From Paenibacillus alvei DSM 29 (GTDB taxonomy: Bacteria; Bacillota; Bacilli; Paenibacillales; Paenibacillaceae), in the NCBI RefSeq assembly GCF_000293805.1, contig NZ_AMBZ01000005.1:124001-188000 (forward strand): a DNA stretch of 64,000 nt, in the 5' to 3' direction. Made by a program: the position numbers and the translations under genes. The notes beneath the pieces are model-generated. The model made no database searches. It worked only from the letters and a program-made list of their open reading frames with translations, and was not told the origin of the DNA. Below are positions 44,889-55,020 of this stretch, one piece after another (the stretch's first letter is position 1; every line of letters starts with the position of its first letter).

Positions 44889-47314
44889 AGGCAGTAATTA
44901 TGGCAGGCGGCAAAGGAACACGGCTGCGACCGTTGACACTTGGTACCCCTAAACCAATGGTTCCTCTCTTGAATCGGCCGTGCATGGAATACATTATTGA
45001 ATTGCTCAAACGATACGACATTCATCAAATCGCTGTTACTGTGCAATATTTGCCAGAGATCATCCGCAATCACTTCGGAGACGGATCCAAATATGGAGTA
45101 CAGCTTCATTATTTCGAGGAAGACATTCCACTTGGAACGGCCGGCAGCATTAAAAATGCCGAGACCTTCCTCAATGAAACCTTCGTCGTAATAAGCGGCG
45201 ATGCATTGACCGACTTCAACTTGCGTCAGGCTATCCACTATCATAAAGAAAAGCAAGCACTCGCCACGTTCGTGCTGACCCAAGTAAGCCTGCCGCTCGA
45301 ATATGGCGTTGTCATGACTGATGAAGAAGGAAGGGTGTCCCGCTTCCTAGAAAAGCCAAGTTACGGAGAAATATTCAGCGATACAGTAAATACGGGCATC
45401 TATGTATTGGAGCCAGAAATATTGAACTGGATCCCGGAGCGGGAAAGCTATGACTTTAGTCTGCAGCTATTCCCAAGGTTGCTCGAGCAGCAGCAGCGGC
45501 TGTACGGGTATACGGCTTCAGGCTATTGGTCCGACATTGGAAACTTGCAGCAATATCGGCAAACCCAATTCGATATGCTGGATCGCCGAGTCGATCTGCA
45601 TATTCAGGCGGCAGAGCCGATGCCGGGACTTTTTGTAGAGCATGGGGTAAGGCTCCCTTCTCGAATTAGACTTAGCGGACCTGCCTATATCGGATCGGAT
45701 TCGATTCTCCATCCATCCTGCTCGATTGGCCCATATACAATTCTAGGTTCCGGCAATATTGTATTTCCAAAGAGCTCCGTTACCCGAAGCATTCTGTGGA
45801 ATGGTAACCGCATTGCTAAGCACTGTGATATAGAAGATGCAATCCTGCTCCACCGCACCGTTATCGGCAGTGACGTGCACATCCAAGAGGGCGCCGTGGT
45901 TGGAAGCGGCTGTACGATCGGCGATAAATCCCACATTCGATCTCAAGTAAAGTTATGGCCGAACAAGGAGATTGAAGCCCACAGTATCGTAAATTCGACC
46001 TTAATATGGGGCAATGCAGCCGCGGCACTGTTCAAGGGCAGCAAAATATGCGGCAGTCCAAATCGCGAGTTGACCCCAGAATTCATCGGCAAGCTTGCAT
46101 GTGCTTACGGCTCCATTCTCAATCATGAAGCATCTATCGTACTGGCATCCTCATCCCATCCTTTTGACAACATCATGAAAGCAGCCTGTGCGGCTGGACT
46201 TCAATCACAGGGGATTCACATGATCGACATTGGAGACGCGCCGCTGGATTGTCTCCGCCATGCTGTTACTGCACTGAAGGCCGATGGTGCTATTCATTTC
46301 AAGGTTCTATCCGCGAACGAAGAAGCAAAGTTCGAGCAGATGGTCATTAGCTGGATGGATGCAAGAGGCATGCCGTTCGCCAAAGGAACAGAGCGAAAAA
46401 TTGAAAATGCCTATTTCCAAGAAGACTTTGCCCGAACTCCTATCGAATACCTTGGACGTAAAAGAAGCGAAGAACATGCCATCCCATCCTATTTCAAAAC
46501 CTTATCGAAGGCTATTGATTTCGAGCTTATTCAATCCGCCAGCTTCAAGATCGTTATTCAAAGCTCAACTGCAGATGCTGCCTTCATCCAGAAATGGTCT
46601 TCTCTAACCGGCGGCGTACTGCTCCATACGCAATCTGATGTGCCTTCCTCATCTGCCTTAATAGAGCATATTCGCAATGTTCAGGCAGACATTGGCATCC
46701 TGCTTACTGAGGATGAAGGCTTCAGCATTTACATGAACGACGGAACGGGCATGCCTCAGAATCATCTTCTGCCATTAATTTTGCAGTCGCTTGTACATAC
46801 GGGCACCAATGCCAGCGTCGGAGTCCCAATCAGTGCCCCTGTTACAGCAGAGCAAATCGTCAATCGAAGCGGGATCAGGGTTGTACGCACTCAAGAGCCG
46901 CTGCGCTCGCAGATGGAGGCTACAAGCGGCATCGCCTTGTCTCCTGCGGCGCATCGCTTATATGCAATCAGTCTTATTTTGCAGCTCATGGCAGACACCG
47001 GGCAGCCTCTTCACAGACTTATTGCCGATATGCCTACCCTGCATACCGCAGTCGAGGAAGTGACTTGCCCTCGGTTCGACAAAGGCAGTGTCATGCGTGA
47101 AATGACCGAATGGGTTCGCCAATCCGCCTATCGGGCAGAATTTTTGGATGGGATTAAGATTGAAACTCCTGAGGGATCTATTTTAATTCAGCCTGATCAG
47201 GAAGAGCCTTTGTTCCGCGTCATTTCTCAAGCAGAAAGTATGACCAAGGCACGCATATTAGCTCATGAATTTGCGGGACGGTTGATCAAGTCACAGCCCC
47301 CGCTGAGGAAGTGA
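44885..47314 (+). CDS. Nucleotidyltransferase fused to degenerate phosphohexomutase domain
   Basis: An 809-residue protein. Residues 1-235 are a sugar-nucleotide pyrophosphorylase (MKAVIMAGGKGTRLRPLTLG, GDALTDFN, FLEKP). A left-handed helix of hexapeptide repeats spans about 250-375, and the rest resembles a phosphomannomutase/phosphoglucomutase. The mutase active-site TASHNP serine motif is not present where expected (HFKVLSANEEAKF), so this half may be inactive or regulatory. It is often annotated as mannose-1-phosphate guanylyltransferase; in this operon an ADP- or UDP-glucose role is equally likely. Coupled by ATGA overlap. Confidence 0.85.
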   Translation: MKAVIMAGGKGTRLRPLTLGTPKPMVPLLNRPCMEYIIELLKRYDIHQIAVTVQYLPEIIRNHFGDGSKYGVQLHYFEEDIPLGTAGSIKNAETFLNETFVVISGDALTDFNLRQAIHYHKEKQALATFVLTQVSLPLEYGVVMTDEEGRVSRFLEKPSYGEIFSDTVNTGIYVLEPEILNWIPERESYDFSLQLFPRLLEQQQRLYGYTASGYWSDIGNLQQYRQTQFDMLDRRVDLHIQAAEPMPGLFVEHGVRLPSRIRLSGPAYIGSDSILHPSCSIGPYTILGSGNIVFPKSSVTRSILWNGNRIAKHCDIEDAILLHRTVIGSDVHIQEGAVVGSGCTIGDKSHIRSQVKLWPNKEIEAHSIVNSTLIWGNAAAALFKGSKICGSPNRELTPEFIGKLACAYGSILNHEASIVLASSSHPFDNIMKAACAAGLQSQGIHMIDIGDAPLDCLRHAVTALKADGAIHFKVLSANEEAKFEQMVISWMDARGMPFAKGTERKIENAYFQEDFARTPIEYLGRKRSEEHAIPSYFKTLSKAIDFELIQSASFKIVIQSSTADAAFIQKWSSLTGGVLLHTQSDVPSSSALIEHIRNVQADIGILLTEDEGFSIYMNDGTGMPQNHLLPLILQSLVHTGTNASVGVPISAPVTAEQIVNRSGIRVVRTQEPLRSQMEATSGIALSPAAHRLYAISLILQLMADTGQPLHRLIADMPTLHTAVEEVTCPRFDKGSVMREMTEWVRQSAYRAEFLDGIKIETPEGSILIQPDQEEPLFRVISQAESMTKARILAHEFAGRLIKSQPPLRK

Positions 47315-47318
47315 TAAC

Positions 47319-49307
47319 GTGCCGCGCCATCTAGTCGTCGGAAATGGCAAATTTCTCGTGAACCTTGATGAGTATGCCTATGTAAGAGACATCTATTATC
47401 CGTACGTTGGGCAGTTGAATCACACTGCTGGATATCCAAGCCGCCTTGGCATATGGGTGGAGGGTCAATTCAGTTGGTTAAGCGATCCAGATTGGCGCAT
47501 TCGCCTTGCTTATGAGGAGGATTCCCTCGTTACCCATGTAATAGCCGAACATGAAGGTCTCGGCATCGTGCTTCATATGAATGACGCCGTACATCAACGG
47601 GATCCTATCTATATGAAGCGAATTGTTATTGAAAATTGTAATCCACAGCCGCGCGAGGTTCGTTTATTTTTCCATCAGGATCTATCTATCAATGAAACAG
47701 AGGTTGGCGATACCGCTGGATATTATCCCGATAATGGTACATTATTTCATTACAAAAAAGACCGTTACTTTATGTTCAATGGCTGCATCACTCAGCATCA
47801 TGGCGGTCTGGCCGGCATACACCAGTACACGACAGGGATTAAAAGATTCCATCAGGCGGAAGGAACATGGAAGGATGCAGAGGATGGACATTTGATGGGA
47901 AATCCGATAGCCCAAGGCTCTGTTGACAGTACGATTTGCTTGCGCACAATCGTACCTGGTTCCAATAGCCGGGAAAGCTATTATTGGCTTAGTGTCGGAA
48001 ACCGACTTGATGATGTAAAACAACTCGATCAATATGTCCGAGACAGCGGGCCTGCACAGCTCATTCAACGCGTCAGCATTTATTGGAAGCGCTGGTCGAA
48101 CCAGCGCAGCATCGATTTCGCTGACCTCGAACCCGAACTGATACGCCTGTATAAGCTCAGCCTGCTCATCATACGCACGCAAACAGACGTGAACGGTGCG
48201 ATAATTGCGGCCAACGATACAGACATTATGCAATTCAATCGGGATCATTACAGCTACATGTGGCCCCGAGATGGCGCACTCGTCGCAGAGGCTATGTCAG
48301 CCGCAGGATATCATGGCATGACAGCTCCCTTCTTCCGCTTTTGTGCAGATGCGCTTACGTCGGAAGGCTATCTGCTGCATAAGTACAACCCAGACGGCAC
48401 TGTCGGCTCCAGCTGGCATCCCTATTTGCGCGACGGCAAGGCTCAGCTGCCAATCCAAGAAGATGAGACCGGACTCGTACTGTGGGCATTATGGAAATAC
48501 TACGAACAGCATCGAGATATCGAGCTCCCCCAGTCGCTCTATCAAACCTTAATTCGCAGAGCCGCTAAATTCATGATCCAATATCGCGATCCCGAGTTGA
48601 AGCTCCCGCTGCCAAGCTATGATTTATGGGAGGAGCGATACGGGATATTTACCTTTACCGCTTCAGCTGTATATGGCGGCCTAACTGCTGCCTCCAACTT
48701 CGCGTCGCTGTTCGGAGATGTGGAACGCGCTCACCGGTTCAGCATCGCCGCAGAGGAAATCAAGACCGCAATGATGACCCATCTCTGGAATGAGGAAACA
48801 GGTTCCTTTGTCCGCGGATTATACCGGAAAGATGGGAAATGGACGCAGGACACTACGCCAGAGAGCAGCATTTTGGCCATTTATATGTTCGGTGTTTTGC
48901 CTGCTGAAGATGATCGCGTACTGTCAACCGTCCGTGTATTGAAGAGCAAGCTGTCAATTCGGAGCCAAACCGGAGGAGTTGCACGATACTGGCGGGACTA
49001 CTATTTCCAGCGGAGCGCCGACCCTGGGATTGCCCCCGGCAATCCATGGATTATATGCACACTCTGGTTCGCTGCCCATGACATCGCGGTTGCCGCCAGC
49101 TTGGAGCAGCTTCAGGCTGCCCATGACACCCTGCGCTGGGTGGAAGCACACAGTCTGGCAAGCGGACTGCTTCCAGAGCAGCTTGATCCATTCGATGGCT
49201 CGCCGCTGTCTGTCGCACCACTAACCTGGTCTCATGCTACCTATGTTCATACCGTATTAAAGTATATTGAGAAATACAGGCAGCTGGAGGCAGCGTCGAC
49301 CATCTGA
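47319..49307 (+). CDS. GH15 glucoamylase-like glycoside hydrolase
   Basis: A 662-residue cytoplasmic enzyme; no signal peptide is visible. An N-terminal beta-sandwich (LVVGNGKFLVNLDEYAYVRD, about 1-250) precedes an (alpha/alpha)6 barrel with the GH15 acid segment (WPRDGALVAEAM, IQEDETGLVLWALWKYYE) and LLPEQLDPFDG. It likely trims alpha-1,4/1,6-glucans made by the two preceding genes. Start GTG 47319 follows GAGGAAGTGA and lies four bases after the previous stop. It is last in the operon. Confidence 0.9.
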   Translation: MPRHLVVGNGKFLVNLDEYAYVRDIYYPYVGQLNHTAGYPSRLGIWVEGQFSWLSDPDWRIRLAYEEDSLVTHVIAEHEGLGIVLHMNDAVHQRDPIYMKRIVIENCNPQPREVRLFFHQDLSINETEVGDTAGYYPDNGTLFHYKKDRYFMFNGCITQHHGGLAGIHQYTTGIKRFHQAEGTWKDAEDGHLMGNPIAQGSVDSTICLRTIVPGSNSRESYYWLSVGNRLDDVKQLDQYVRDSGPAQLIQRVSIYWKRWSNQRSIDFADLEPELIRLYKLSLLIIRTQTDVNGAIIAANDTDIMQFNRDHYSYMWPRDGALVAEAMSAAGYHGMTAPFFRFCADALTSEGYLLHKYNPDGTVGSSWHPYLRDGKAQLPIQEDETGLVLWALWKYYEQHRDIELPQSLYQTLIRRAAKFMIQYRDPELKLPLPSYDLWEERYGIFTFTASAVYGGLTAASNFASLFGDVERAHRFSIAAEEIKTAMMTHLWNEETGSFVRGLYRKDGKWTQDTTPESSILAIYMFGVLPAEDDRVLSTVRVLKSKLSIRSQTGGVARYWRDYYFQRSADPGIAPGNPWIICTLWFAAHDIAVAASLEQLQAAHDTLRWVEAHSLASGLLPEQLDPFDGSPLSVAPLTWSHATYVHTVLKYIEKYRQLEAASTI

Positions 49308-49387
49308 TAAACTGTGTTGCCGTGTTGCAGACATTCGATAATCCAGTCTGCTGCCCGACAAAGCGCCCACCTATCCACATGCACGAA

Positions 49388-49418
49388 AAGCCCCGCAGAA
49401 CTTCATTCTGCGGGGCTT
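49388..49418. terminator. Bidirectional terminator
   Basis: AAGCCCCGCAGAA (49388-49400) pairs with TTCTGCGGGGCTT (49406-49418), a 13-bp stem between converging genes. Confidence 0.85.
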
Positions 49419-49443
49419 CACTCTATTTAGAAGGGCATATTTT

Positions 49444-49989
49444 CTATGCATTCAGGTTTTTATCGCCTGGTTTCCAATTGATTGGACACAAACCTCCGGA
49501 CTGAAGGGCTTGTAATACACGAAGTGTCTCGTCTACACTCCGTCCCACATTGTTATGGTTCACGACTTGATATTTCAGTTCACCTTCAGGATCAATGATG
49601 AACAAACCGCGAAGCGCAATGCCGTCTTCTTCCATCAGCACACCGTAGTCGCGAGCGACATTCTTCGTAATATCAGAGGCGAGCGGAAAGTTGATTTTGC
49701 CAAGACCATTGAGCTCTCTAGGTGTATTGATCCATGCTTTATGACTGTGAATGGAATCAACGGACACACCCAAGATTTCCGCGTTCAATTTTTTAAACTC
49801 TTCCGCAGCCTCACTAAGAGCCGTGATTTCGGTTGGACACACAAATGTGAAATCAAGCGGATAAAAGAAGAAAATGAGCCATTTCCCCCGGTAATCAGAC
49901 AAAGACGCTGCTCCAAATCCATGTCCATCGCCTGCAGCGGTTTCCATATTGAATTCTGGTGCAGGCCTGCCTACCAATCGTTCTGCCAC
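49444..49989 (-). CDS. 2-Cys peroxiredoxin (AhpC/Prx1 type)
   Basis: A 181-residue cytoplasmic peroxidase reducing H2O2 and organic peroxides. The peroxidatic Cys is C51 (FTFVCPTE), the resolving Cys is C168 (GGLCPINW), and the GG-L and C-terminal segments fit the typical 2-Cys class. GTG 49989 follows AGGAGG with eight bases spacing. No ahpF-like reductase lies adjacent, so it probably uses thioredoxin. Converges on the alpha-glucan operon terminator. Confidence 0.95.
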   Translation of the reverse strand: MAERLVGRPAPEFNMETAAGDGHGFGAASLSDYRGKWLIFFFYPLDFTFVCPTEITALSEAAEEFKKLNAEILGVSVDSIHSHKAWINTPRELNGLGKINFPLASDITKNVARDYGVLMEEDGIALRGLFIIDPEGELKYQVVNHNNVGRSVDETLRVLQALQSGGLCPINWKPGDKNLNA

Positions 49990-50163
49990 TCCAAATTCCT
50001 CCTATATACTAACTGAATTGGTGTTATTTATTATATCACTGCTTATGTTCGATTCAAAATTGCCCGCATTATGCACATGCCAACCTCGCGCAAACGCATG
50101 TCTTCCAACTTGCATCTGGAATTTCCGAAAGTCATGACTGCACCGAATTCCGACAAAAAAAGC

Positions 50164-50185
50164 CAACCCATGCTTGCATGAGTTG
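50164..50185 (-). terminator. Terminator of leuB
   Basis: CAACCCATGC (50164-50173) pairs with GCATGAGTTG (50176-50185), with one G-U pair. A minus-strand T7 follows. Confidence 0.75.
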
Positions 50186-50198
50186 ACCCTTATTGCCC

Positions 50199-51278
50199 TT
50201 ATTTTTTCATAGCCGCCACAATCAGTTCCCCCATCGCCTGGGTACCAATCGCTGCAGACTTATCTGTTGCGATATCTGCTGTACGGTGGCCGTTATCTAG
50301 CACTTCCTTCACCGCATCCTCAATCGCTTGCGCTGCATCTTCATAACCGAAAGTCAAGCGGAACATAAGCGCGACCGAGAGAATCGTTGCAATTGGATTG
50401 GCAATGCCTTGGCCAGCAATATCCGGAGCAGAACCATGAACCGGCTCATACAGCCCGAAGCTGCCCTCGCCCAAGGAAGCGGACGACAGCATGCCGATCG
50501 ATCCTGTAAGCATAGCTGCCTCATCACTTAGAATGTCACCGAACATATTCTCCGTAACGATGACATCAAAGCTGGCCGGACGGCGCAGCAATTGCATTGC
50601 ACAGTTATCAACCAATACATGCTCCAGCTCTACATCGGGGTATTCCGGCACAACGCGGTTTACCGTTTCTCTCCACAAGCGTGAAGTCTCCAGCACGTTC
50701 GCCTTATCAACGGAAGCCAGCTTCTTGCGTCGTTTCTGTGCAACTTCGAACGCTTGACGCACGATGCGCTCCACTTCCTTCACATTATATACGCAAGTAT
50801 CCACTGCTTCTTGTCCATGCTCTCCGTCGCGGCGGAATTTCTCTCCGAAATAAATGCCGCCCGTCAGCTCGCGAACGACGATTAAATCCGTGCCTTCAAG
50901 CACTTCAGGCTTCAGTGTAGATGCATCCTTCAAGCAGTCAAATACGACAGCGGGTCGAATATTTGAGAACAACCCAAGCGCCTTGCGGATTCCGAGCAAT
51001 CCTGTCTCCGGACGAAGCTCTTTAGCATTGTTATCCCATTTCGGCCCCCCAACCGCTCCAAGCAGAACTGCGTCTGCATTCTTACATAGCGCCAGCGTAT
51101 CCTCAGGCAGTGGAGTTCCCTTCTCATCGATCGCAATTCCCCCGAACAGTCCGTGGCTTGTTTCGAACCGATATCCGAACAGCTCTTCCGTACGCTTCAA
51201 TACCTTTTCTGCCTCTCTTACAACTTCCGGTCCGATCCCGTCGCCGGCAATAACCGCAATTTTTTTCACTTCTGCCAT
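50199..51278 (-). CDS. leuB: 3-Isopropylmalate dehydrogenase
   Basis: A 359-residue NAD-dependent beta-decarboxylating dehydrogenase of leucine synthesis. The family's motifs are intact: [23 protein letters not shown] ([14 protein letters not shown]), [20 protein letters not shown] and [17 protein letters not shown] 51278 is chosen because GAGGAG lies eight bases upstream; an in-frame GTG at 51287 falls inside that site. It stands alone, not with leuA/C/D, with its own terminator. Confidence 0.96.
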   Translation of the reverse strand: MAEVKKIAVIAGDGIGPEVVREAEKVLKRTEELFGYRFETSHGLFGGIAIDEKGTPLPEDTLALCKNADAVLLGAVGGPKWDNNAKELRPETGLLGIRKALGLFSNIRPAVVFDCLKDASTLKPEVLEGTDLIVVRELTGGIYFGEKFRRDGEHGQEAVDTCVYNVKEVERIVRQAFEVAQKRRKKLASVDKANVLETSRLWRETVNRVVPEYPDVELEHVLVDNCAMQLLRRPASFDVIVTENMFGDILSDEAAMLTGSIGMLSSASLGEGSFGLYEPVHGSAPDIAGQGIANPIATILSVALMFRLTFGYEDAAQAIEDAVKEVLDNGHRTADIATDKSAAIGTQAMGELIVAAMKK

Positions 51279-51590
51279 ATCTGCCACTCCTCGTTCAAAT
51301 AATGTTATTCCTGTTGTATCACAAACAGACGGAGTTGACTAAGATATAAAATCTATTGTTTTTATAGGTAAAAACTATTAAAGGGGTATTCATATCGAAC
51401 TGTGCATAGTTGACTATAAGAAAATCCCCATTCGGTTAACTATTAGAGAAAATTTCAGGTTGATGCGATCCCGCTAAATTGTACTTTACTATGCCATGAT
51501 TGGCCGTATCTTCTAATTCAGCATAGCTATAGAATGTTATATCTTGATGATGAATTAGTATTGCGATACTCACATCCTTATGAAATAAAA
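51279..51590. other. Divergent intergenic region, leuB and GT61
   Basis: Holds the start signals of two divergent units. I see no T-box stem or tRNA-like antiterminator before leuB, and no other recognised element. An in-frame ATG at 51591 could extend the GT61 gene. Confidence 0.4.
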
Positions 51591-51611
51591 ATGGAGGTAA
51601 GGCTAAGACAT

Positions 51612-52700
51612 ATGTACACCATTCCTATGCAATTTCATAATAAGACGAGCAATTGGGCTCAGACCTATGCATTCGAGCAGCACTGCCCGCTTGAACAAGT
51701 GTACAAAACAATTTTTCCACAACATACGTTGCACATGCAAGCCCCTAGAGGTCTCGATCCTCCACGTTGGCCACCGATCTGCCATTATGATGAGGCGTTC
51801 GTAGCGAGCATTCCCCATGGCCGCCTCGCAACAGGCAATTGCTACGTGGTTACACCCGATAATAAACGCCTTCTCGATGTCGAGCTCGCCTACCCTTATT
51901 CGTTCACTAGATTGCCCTCTCCATCCTTTTTTGAGGGGACGGCTGCTGTTCTGTTCTGGGGATGGAATATTGCTGAAGTCGCCCGAACTCAGGATATATT
52001 GGGACACTGGATGTTTGATATATTGCCGCGTCTATGCCTGTTGGAACGAAGCGGGATCCCTATCGATAAATACGTAATTGGCAAGCTGAGTCACTCCTTT
52101 CAATATGAATCGCTTCAGATGCTCGGTCTCCATTTAGACAAACTTATACAAGTCGACTCGAATGACTTCCATTTACAAGCCAAGACATTAGTTGTACCTG
52201 CCGTCCCCGTTATCATTGGAAAAAGTCCTCACTGGGCTTTCCAATTCATAAGAGAGCGCCTCCAATCTATGCATTCCATACAACCGATGAAGGGTTATGA
52301 GAAAATATATATTACAAGAAAAGACGCCAAAATGCGTTATGTGCTCAACGAAGAGGAAGTAATGAGTTTGTTGGCATCCAAAGGCTATAAATGCGTAGCT
52401 TTAACCACATTGTCTGTGCAAGAGAAAATCACGTTATTTGCTTCCGCCAAAGAGATCATCGCCCCCATAGGCAGCGGTAATGCGAATCTTGTCTTTTGCC
52501 AACCAGACACAAAGATCATAGAGCTCACACCATACTCAATTGTCGATGATTACTTCTGGAGAATCAGCTGTCTTGCAAAGCTCGAATACTATGAAGTTAT
52601 ATGCGACGTAGAACTCCCTCCCAAGCCTGCATGTGGCTCAGATAATCTAATTGTTGATACGAATAAGCTTAAACGGACTCTTGAACTAGCTGGGATATAG
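51612..52700 (+). CDS. GT61 (DUF563) glycosyltransferase, copy 1
   Basis: A protein of about 362 residues of the capsular-polysaccharide GT61/DUF563 type, probably transferring a sugar in surface-glycan assembly. The core motifs are GHWMFDILPRLCLLERSG, YVIGKLSHSFQYESLQMLG, EKIYITRKDAKMRYVLNEEE and APIGSGNANLVFCQPDTKII. ATG 51612 is set by alignment with the paralogue that follows (MYTIPMQF against MFTIPDQY); an in-frame ATG at 51591 is also possible. It begins the glycan cluster. Confidence 0.85.
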   Translation: MYTIPMQFHNKTSNWAQTYAFEQHCPLEQVYKTIFPQHTLHMQAPRGLDPPRWPPICHYDEAFVASIPHGRLATGNCYVVTPDNKRLLDVELAYPYSFTRLPSPSFFEGTAAVLFWGWNIAEVARTQDILGHWMFDILPRLCLLERSGIPIDKYVIGKLSHSFQYESLQMLGLHLDKLIQVDSNDFHLQAKTLVVPAVPVIIGKSPHWAFQFIRERLQSMHSIQPMKGYEKIYITRKDAKMRYVLNEEEVMSLLASKGYKCVALTTLSVQEKITLFASAKEIIAPIGSGNANLVFCQPDTKIIELTPYSIVDDYFWRISCLAKLEYYEVICDVELPPKPACGSDNLIVDTNKLKRTLELAGI

Positions 52701-52923
52701 GCCTAGCTAGTTTTATGTGCAGAGAAGGCTCATTTATCTAAAAAGATAATAGACTAACCGCCTTACGAATCTATCACAATTATTGTAGAAATGTGTCCGC
52801 CTCATTCTCATACGCCGTCCCCCTGCGTTCATTTCCACATAAAATAATCACATAATCTAGCAATAGATTTCCCTCAAACACAAATAGCTAGAGGACAAGT
52901 CTATTATAGGGAGGGAAGTGAGG

Positions 52924-54015
52924 ATGTTTACCATCCCTGATCAATACTATGGACGAACGAAAGAGTGGGCCATTTTCTATGCAAATGGGCACCAGATCCC
53001 AATCGAAACAATCTATAAAGTGATTCACCCGCAAGAAACGCTCGTGCTACGGCCAACAAAGGGGTTCGATCCTATGCGATGGCCAATAGTATGCAGCTAT
53101 GAGGAAGCCTTTGTAGCTACCGTGCCAACTGGTCGCCTTGCTACGGGGAACTGCTATGTCATCACACCGGATAACAAGCGCTTGCTCGATGTCGAGTATT
53201 TTTACCCCTATAATATGTCCATACTCCCTCCACCCATCTACCAATCAGGAACGGTTGGCACTGTTGTGTGGGGATGGAATATTCCTGAAGTAGCGTTTAC
53301 ACAAGCCATATTCGGTCATTGGTTTTTTGACATTTTGCCGCGATTTCATTTACTTCAGCAGAGCGGTGCTTGCATCGAGAAGTACGTCATCGGCAAACTA
53401 ACGCATTCATTCCAATATGAATCCTTGGACATGCTCGGCATCCCGCGCGACAAGATCATACAAGTAGAGCAAAATGATTTTCATCTCGTCGCCGATCAAC
53501 TGCTTGTTCCTGCCGTGCCATGGATGATAGGCAAAAGCCCCCGATGGGCATACCAATATATACGTCACCAGCTAAAAGATAACCATTTGATCAGCCCTAT
53601 TCCAGGGTACGAACGAATCTATGTCTCACGGCAAGATGCCTATGCTCGATATGTCATAAATGAAGATGAGGTCATGGAACTGCTGCAATCCAAAGGATTC
53701 ACTAAAATTGTACTTACTCCTTTAACAACAACAGAGAAAATTGCCATGTATTCATCTGCCAAGGTTATTGTTGCACCATTCGGGAGCGGAAATATCAATT
53801 TCGCATTTTGCAATCCAGGTACGAAAGTCATCGAGCTTACTCCGCACACGATAACGGACGACTATTTCTGGAAAATAAGCAATCATGCAGGACTCGACTA
53901 CTATGAAGTCATCTGCGACATTGAATATCCCGCCAAGCCTGTTGGGGGGGCAGACAACTTGGTTGTTAATATGGATAAGCTGCAGAACGTACTTCTTCTA
54001 GCCGGGATCCAGTAG
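52924..54015 (+). CDS. GT61 (DUF563) glycosyltransferase, copy 2
   Basis: A 363-residue paralogue of the preceding gene, co-linear over its whole length (GHWFFDILPRFHLLQQSG, YVIGKLTHSFQYESLDMLG, ERIYVSRQDAYARYVINEDE, APFGSGNINFAFCNPGTKVI). ATG 52924 follows GGGAGGGAAGTGAGG. The two genes arose by tandem duplication and have diverged in the N-terminal third, which suggests different acceptors. A 217-base gap without structure separates them, and a strong terminator follows copy 2. Confidence 0.87.
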   Translation: MFTIPDQYYGRTKEWAIFYANGHQIPIETIYKVIHPQETLVLRPTKGFDPMRWPIVCSYEEAFVATVPTGRLATGNCYVITPDNKRLLDVEYFYPYNMSILPPPIYQSGTVGTVVWGWNIPEVAFTQAIFGHWFFDILPRFHLLQQSGACIEKYVIGKLTHSFQYESLDMLGIPRDKIIQVEQNDFHLVADQLLVPAVPWMIGKSPRWAYQYIRHQLKDNHLISPIPGYERIYVSRQDAYARYVINEDEVMELLQSKGFTKIVLTPLTTTEKIAMYSSAKVIVAPFGSGNINFAFCNPGTKVIELTPHTITDDYFWKISNHAGLDYYEVICDIEYPAKPVGGADNLVVNMDKLQNVLLLAGIQ

Positions 54016-54092
54016 GATAATGTTTGCTATTGTCTTCGTATCTGGGCAGATTCCAATATCACCCTCATGAAATGAACTGATCATTAGAATGG

Positions 54093-54127
54093 CGGATGCA
54101 GGCCAGCATGCCTGCATCCGTTTTTTT
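54093..54127 (+). terminator. Intrinsic terminator after the GT61 pair
   Basis: CGGATGCAGGC (54093-54103) pairs perfectly with GCCTGCATCCG (54110-54120), followed by T7. Confidence 0.9.
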
Positions 54128-54339
54128 GCAATCCGGCTTACTTCATATTGATCATACCGTTTTTAACATAACAAGAAAAAATATCGACGTATCAGCAGCA
54201 ATCTTGTATCAACACTAGATTTGTTTTATATACAGCAATACACCCATTTTAGGGTCAATCATTTGTTCTGCCTAAGTCGTCCTCCTGACAATCATCATAA
54301 TGTAACAGTACAGACAATGTGGTCAGGAGGAAATGCTTC

Positions 54340-54981
54340 GTGTCAAGCATGCAGAAAACCGTGATCATTGGCGCAGGAGGCCATTCGAAAGTCATAATCG
54401 ATATTTTGCAGCACAATGAATCGATAGAGATTGTTGGATGTACGGATCACTCACAAAAAAAGGAGATTATGGGAATTCCTATACTCGGCAATGATTCTAT
54501 CTTGCCTTCTTTATTCGAGAGCGGTATCCATCATGCCTTCGTCGCCATCGGAGACAACAAGCGAAGATATAACATAGCCACTCAAGTTCAACAGTTAGGC
54601 TTTACCTTAATTAACGCCATCAGTCCGTCTGCTTATATATCTTCCACCGCCCAGCTTGGAAGAGGAATTGCAATCATGCCTAACGCTGTTTTGAATGCAG
54701 AAGCTCACATCCATAATTACTCCATTATTAACACAGGTGCCTCTATCGATCATGAATCCATCATAGAACAGGCATGTCATGTCGCTCCTGGCGCCACACT
54801 CTCTGGAAATGTACATGTGAAGGAAGGAAGTTTCCTCGGCACGGGATCCAGCGTAATCGACGGGATTACTATTGGAGCATGGTCTATTTTGGGGGCTGGT
54901 TCTGTTGCCATTCGCAATATTCCTGAATCATGTGTTGCTGTCGGGGTTCCAGCTCGCGTCATTAAGCAGACTCCATGTTAA
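54340..54981 (+). CDS. NeuD/PglD-type sugar O/N-acyltransferase
   Basis: A 213-residue acyltransferase. An N-terminal Rossmann-like part (TVIIGAGGHSKVIIDIL) precedes a left-handed beta-helix of hexapeptide repeats ending in GVPARVI. The catalytic His lies in the IDHESIIEQACHVAPGATL segment. Start GTG 54340 is chosen because AGGAGG stands nine bases upstream. The family includes PerB, PglD and NeuD. Next to a perosamine-type aminotransferase, GDP-perosamine N-acetyltransferase is the best guess. Confidence 0.85.
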   Translation: MSSMQKTVIIGAGGHSKVIIDILQHNESIEIVGCTDHSQKKEIMGIPILGNDSILPSLFESGIHHAFVAIGDNKRRYNIATQVQQLGFTLINAISPSAYISSTAQLGRGIAIMPNAVLNAEAHIHNYSIINTGASIDHESIIEQACHVAPGATLSGNVHVKEGSFLGTGSSVIDGITIGAWSILGAGSVAIRNIPESCVAVGVPARVIKQTPC

Positions 54982-55020
54982 ACCGCTCTACTTGCAGACA
55001 TGAATGTTGGAGGGAAAAAC

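Noticed and set aside
51279..51400. T-box leader before leuB
   Set aside because: No specifier stem, T-box sequence or antiterminator hairpin could be found in the leader.
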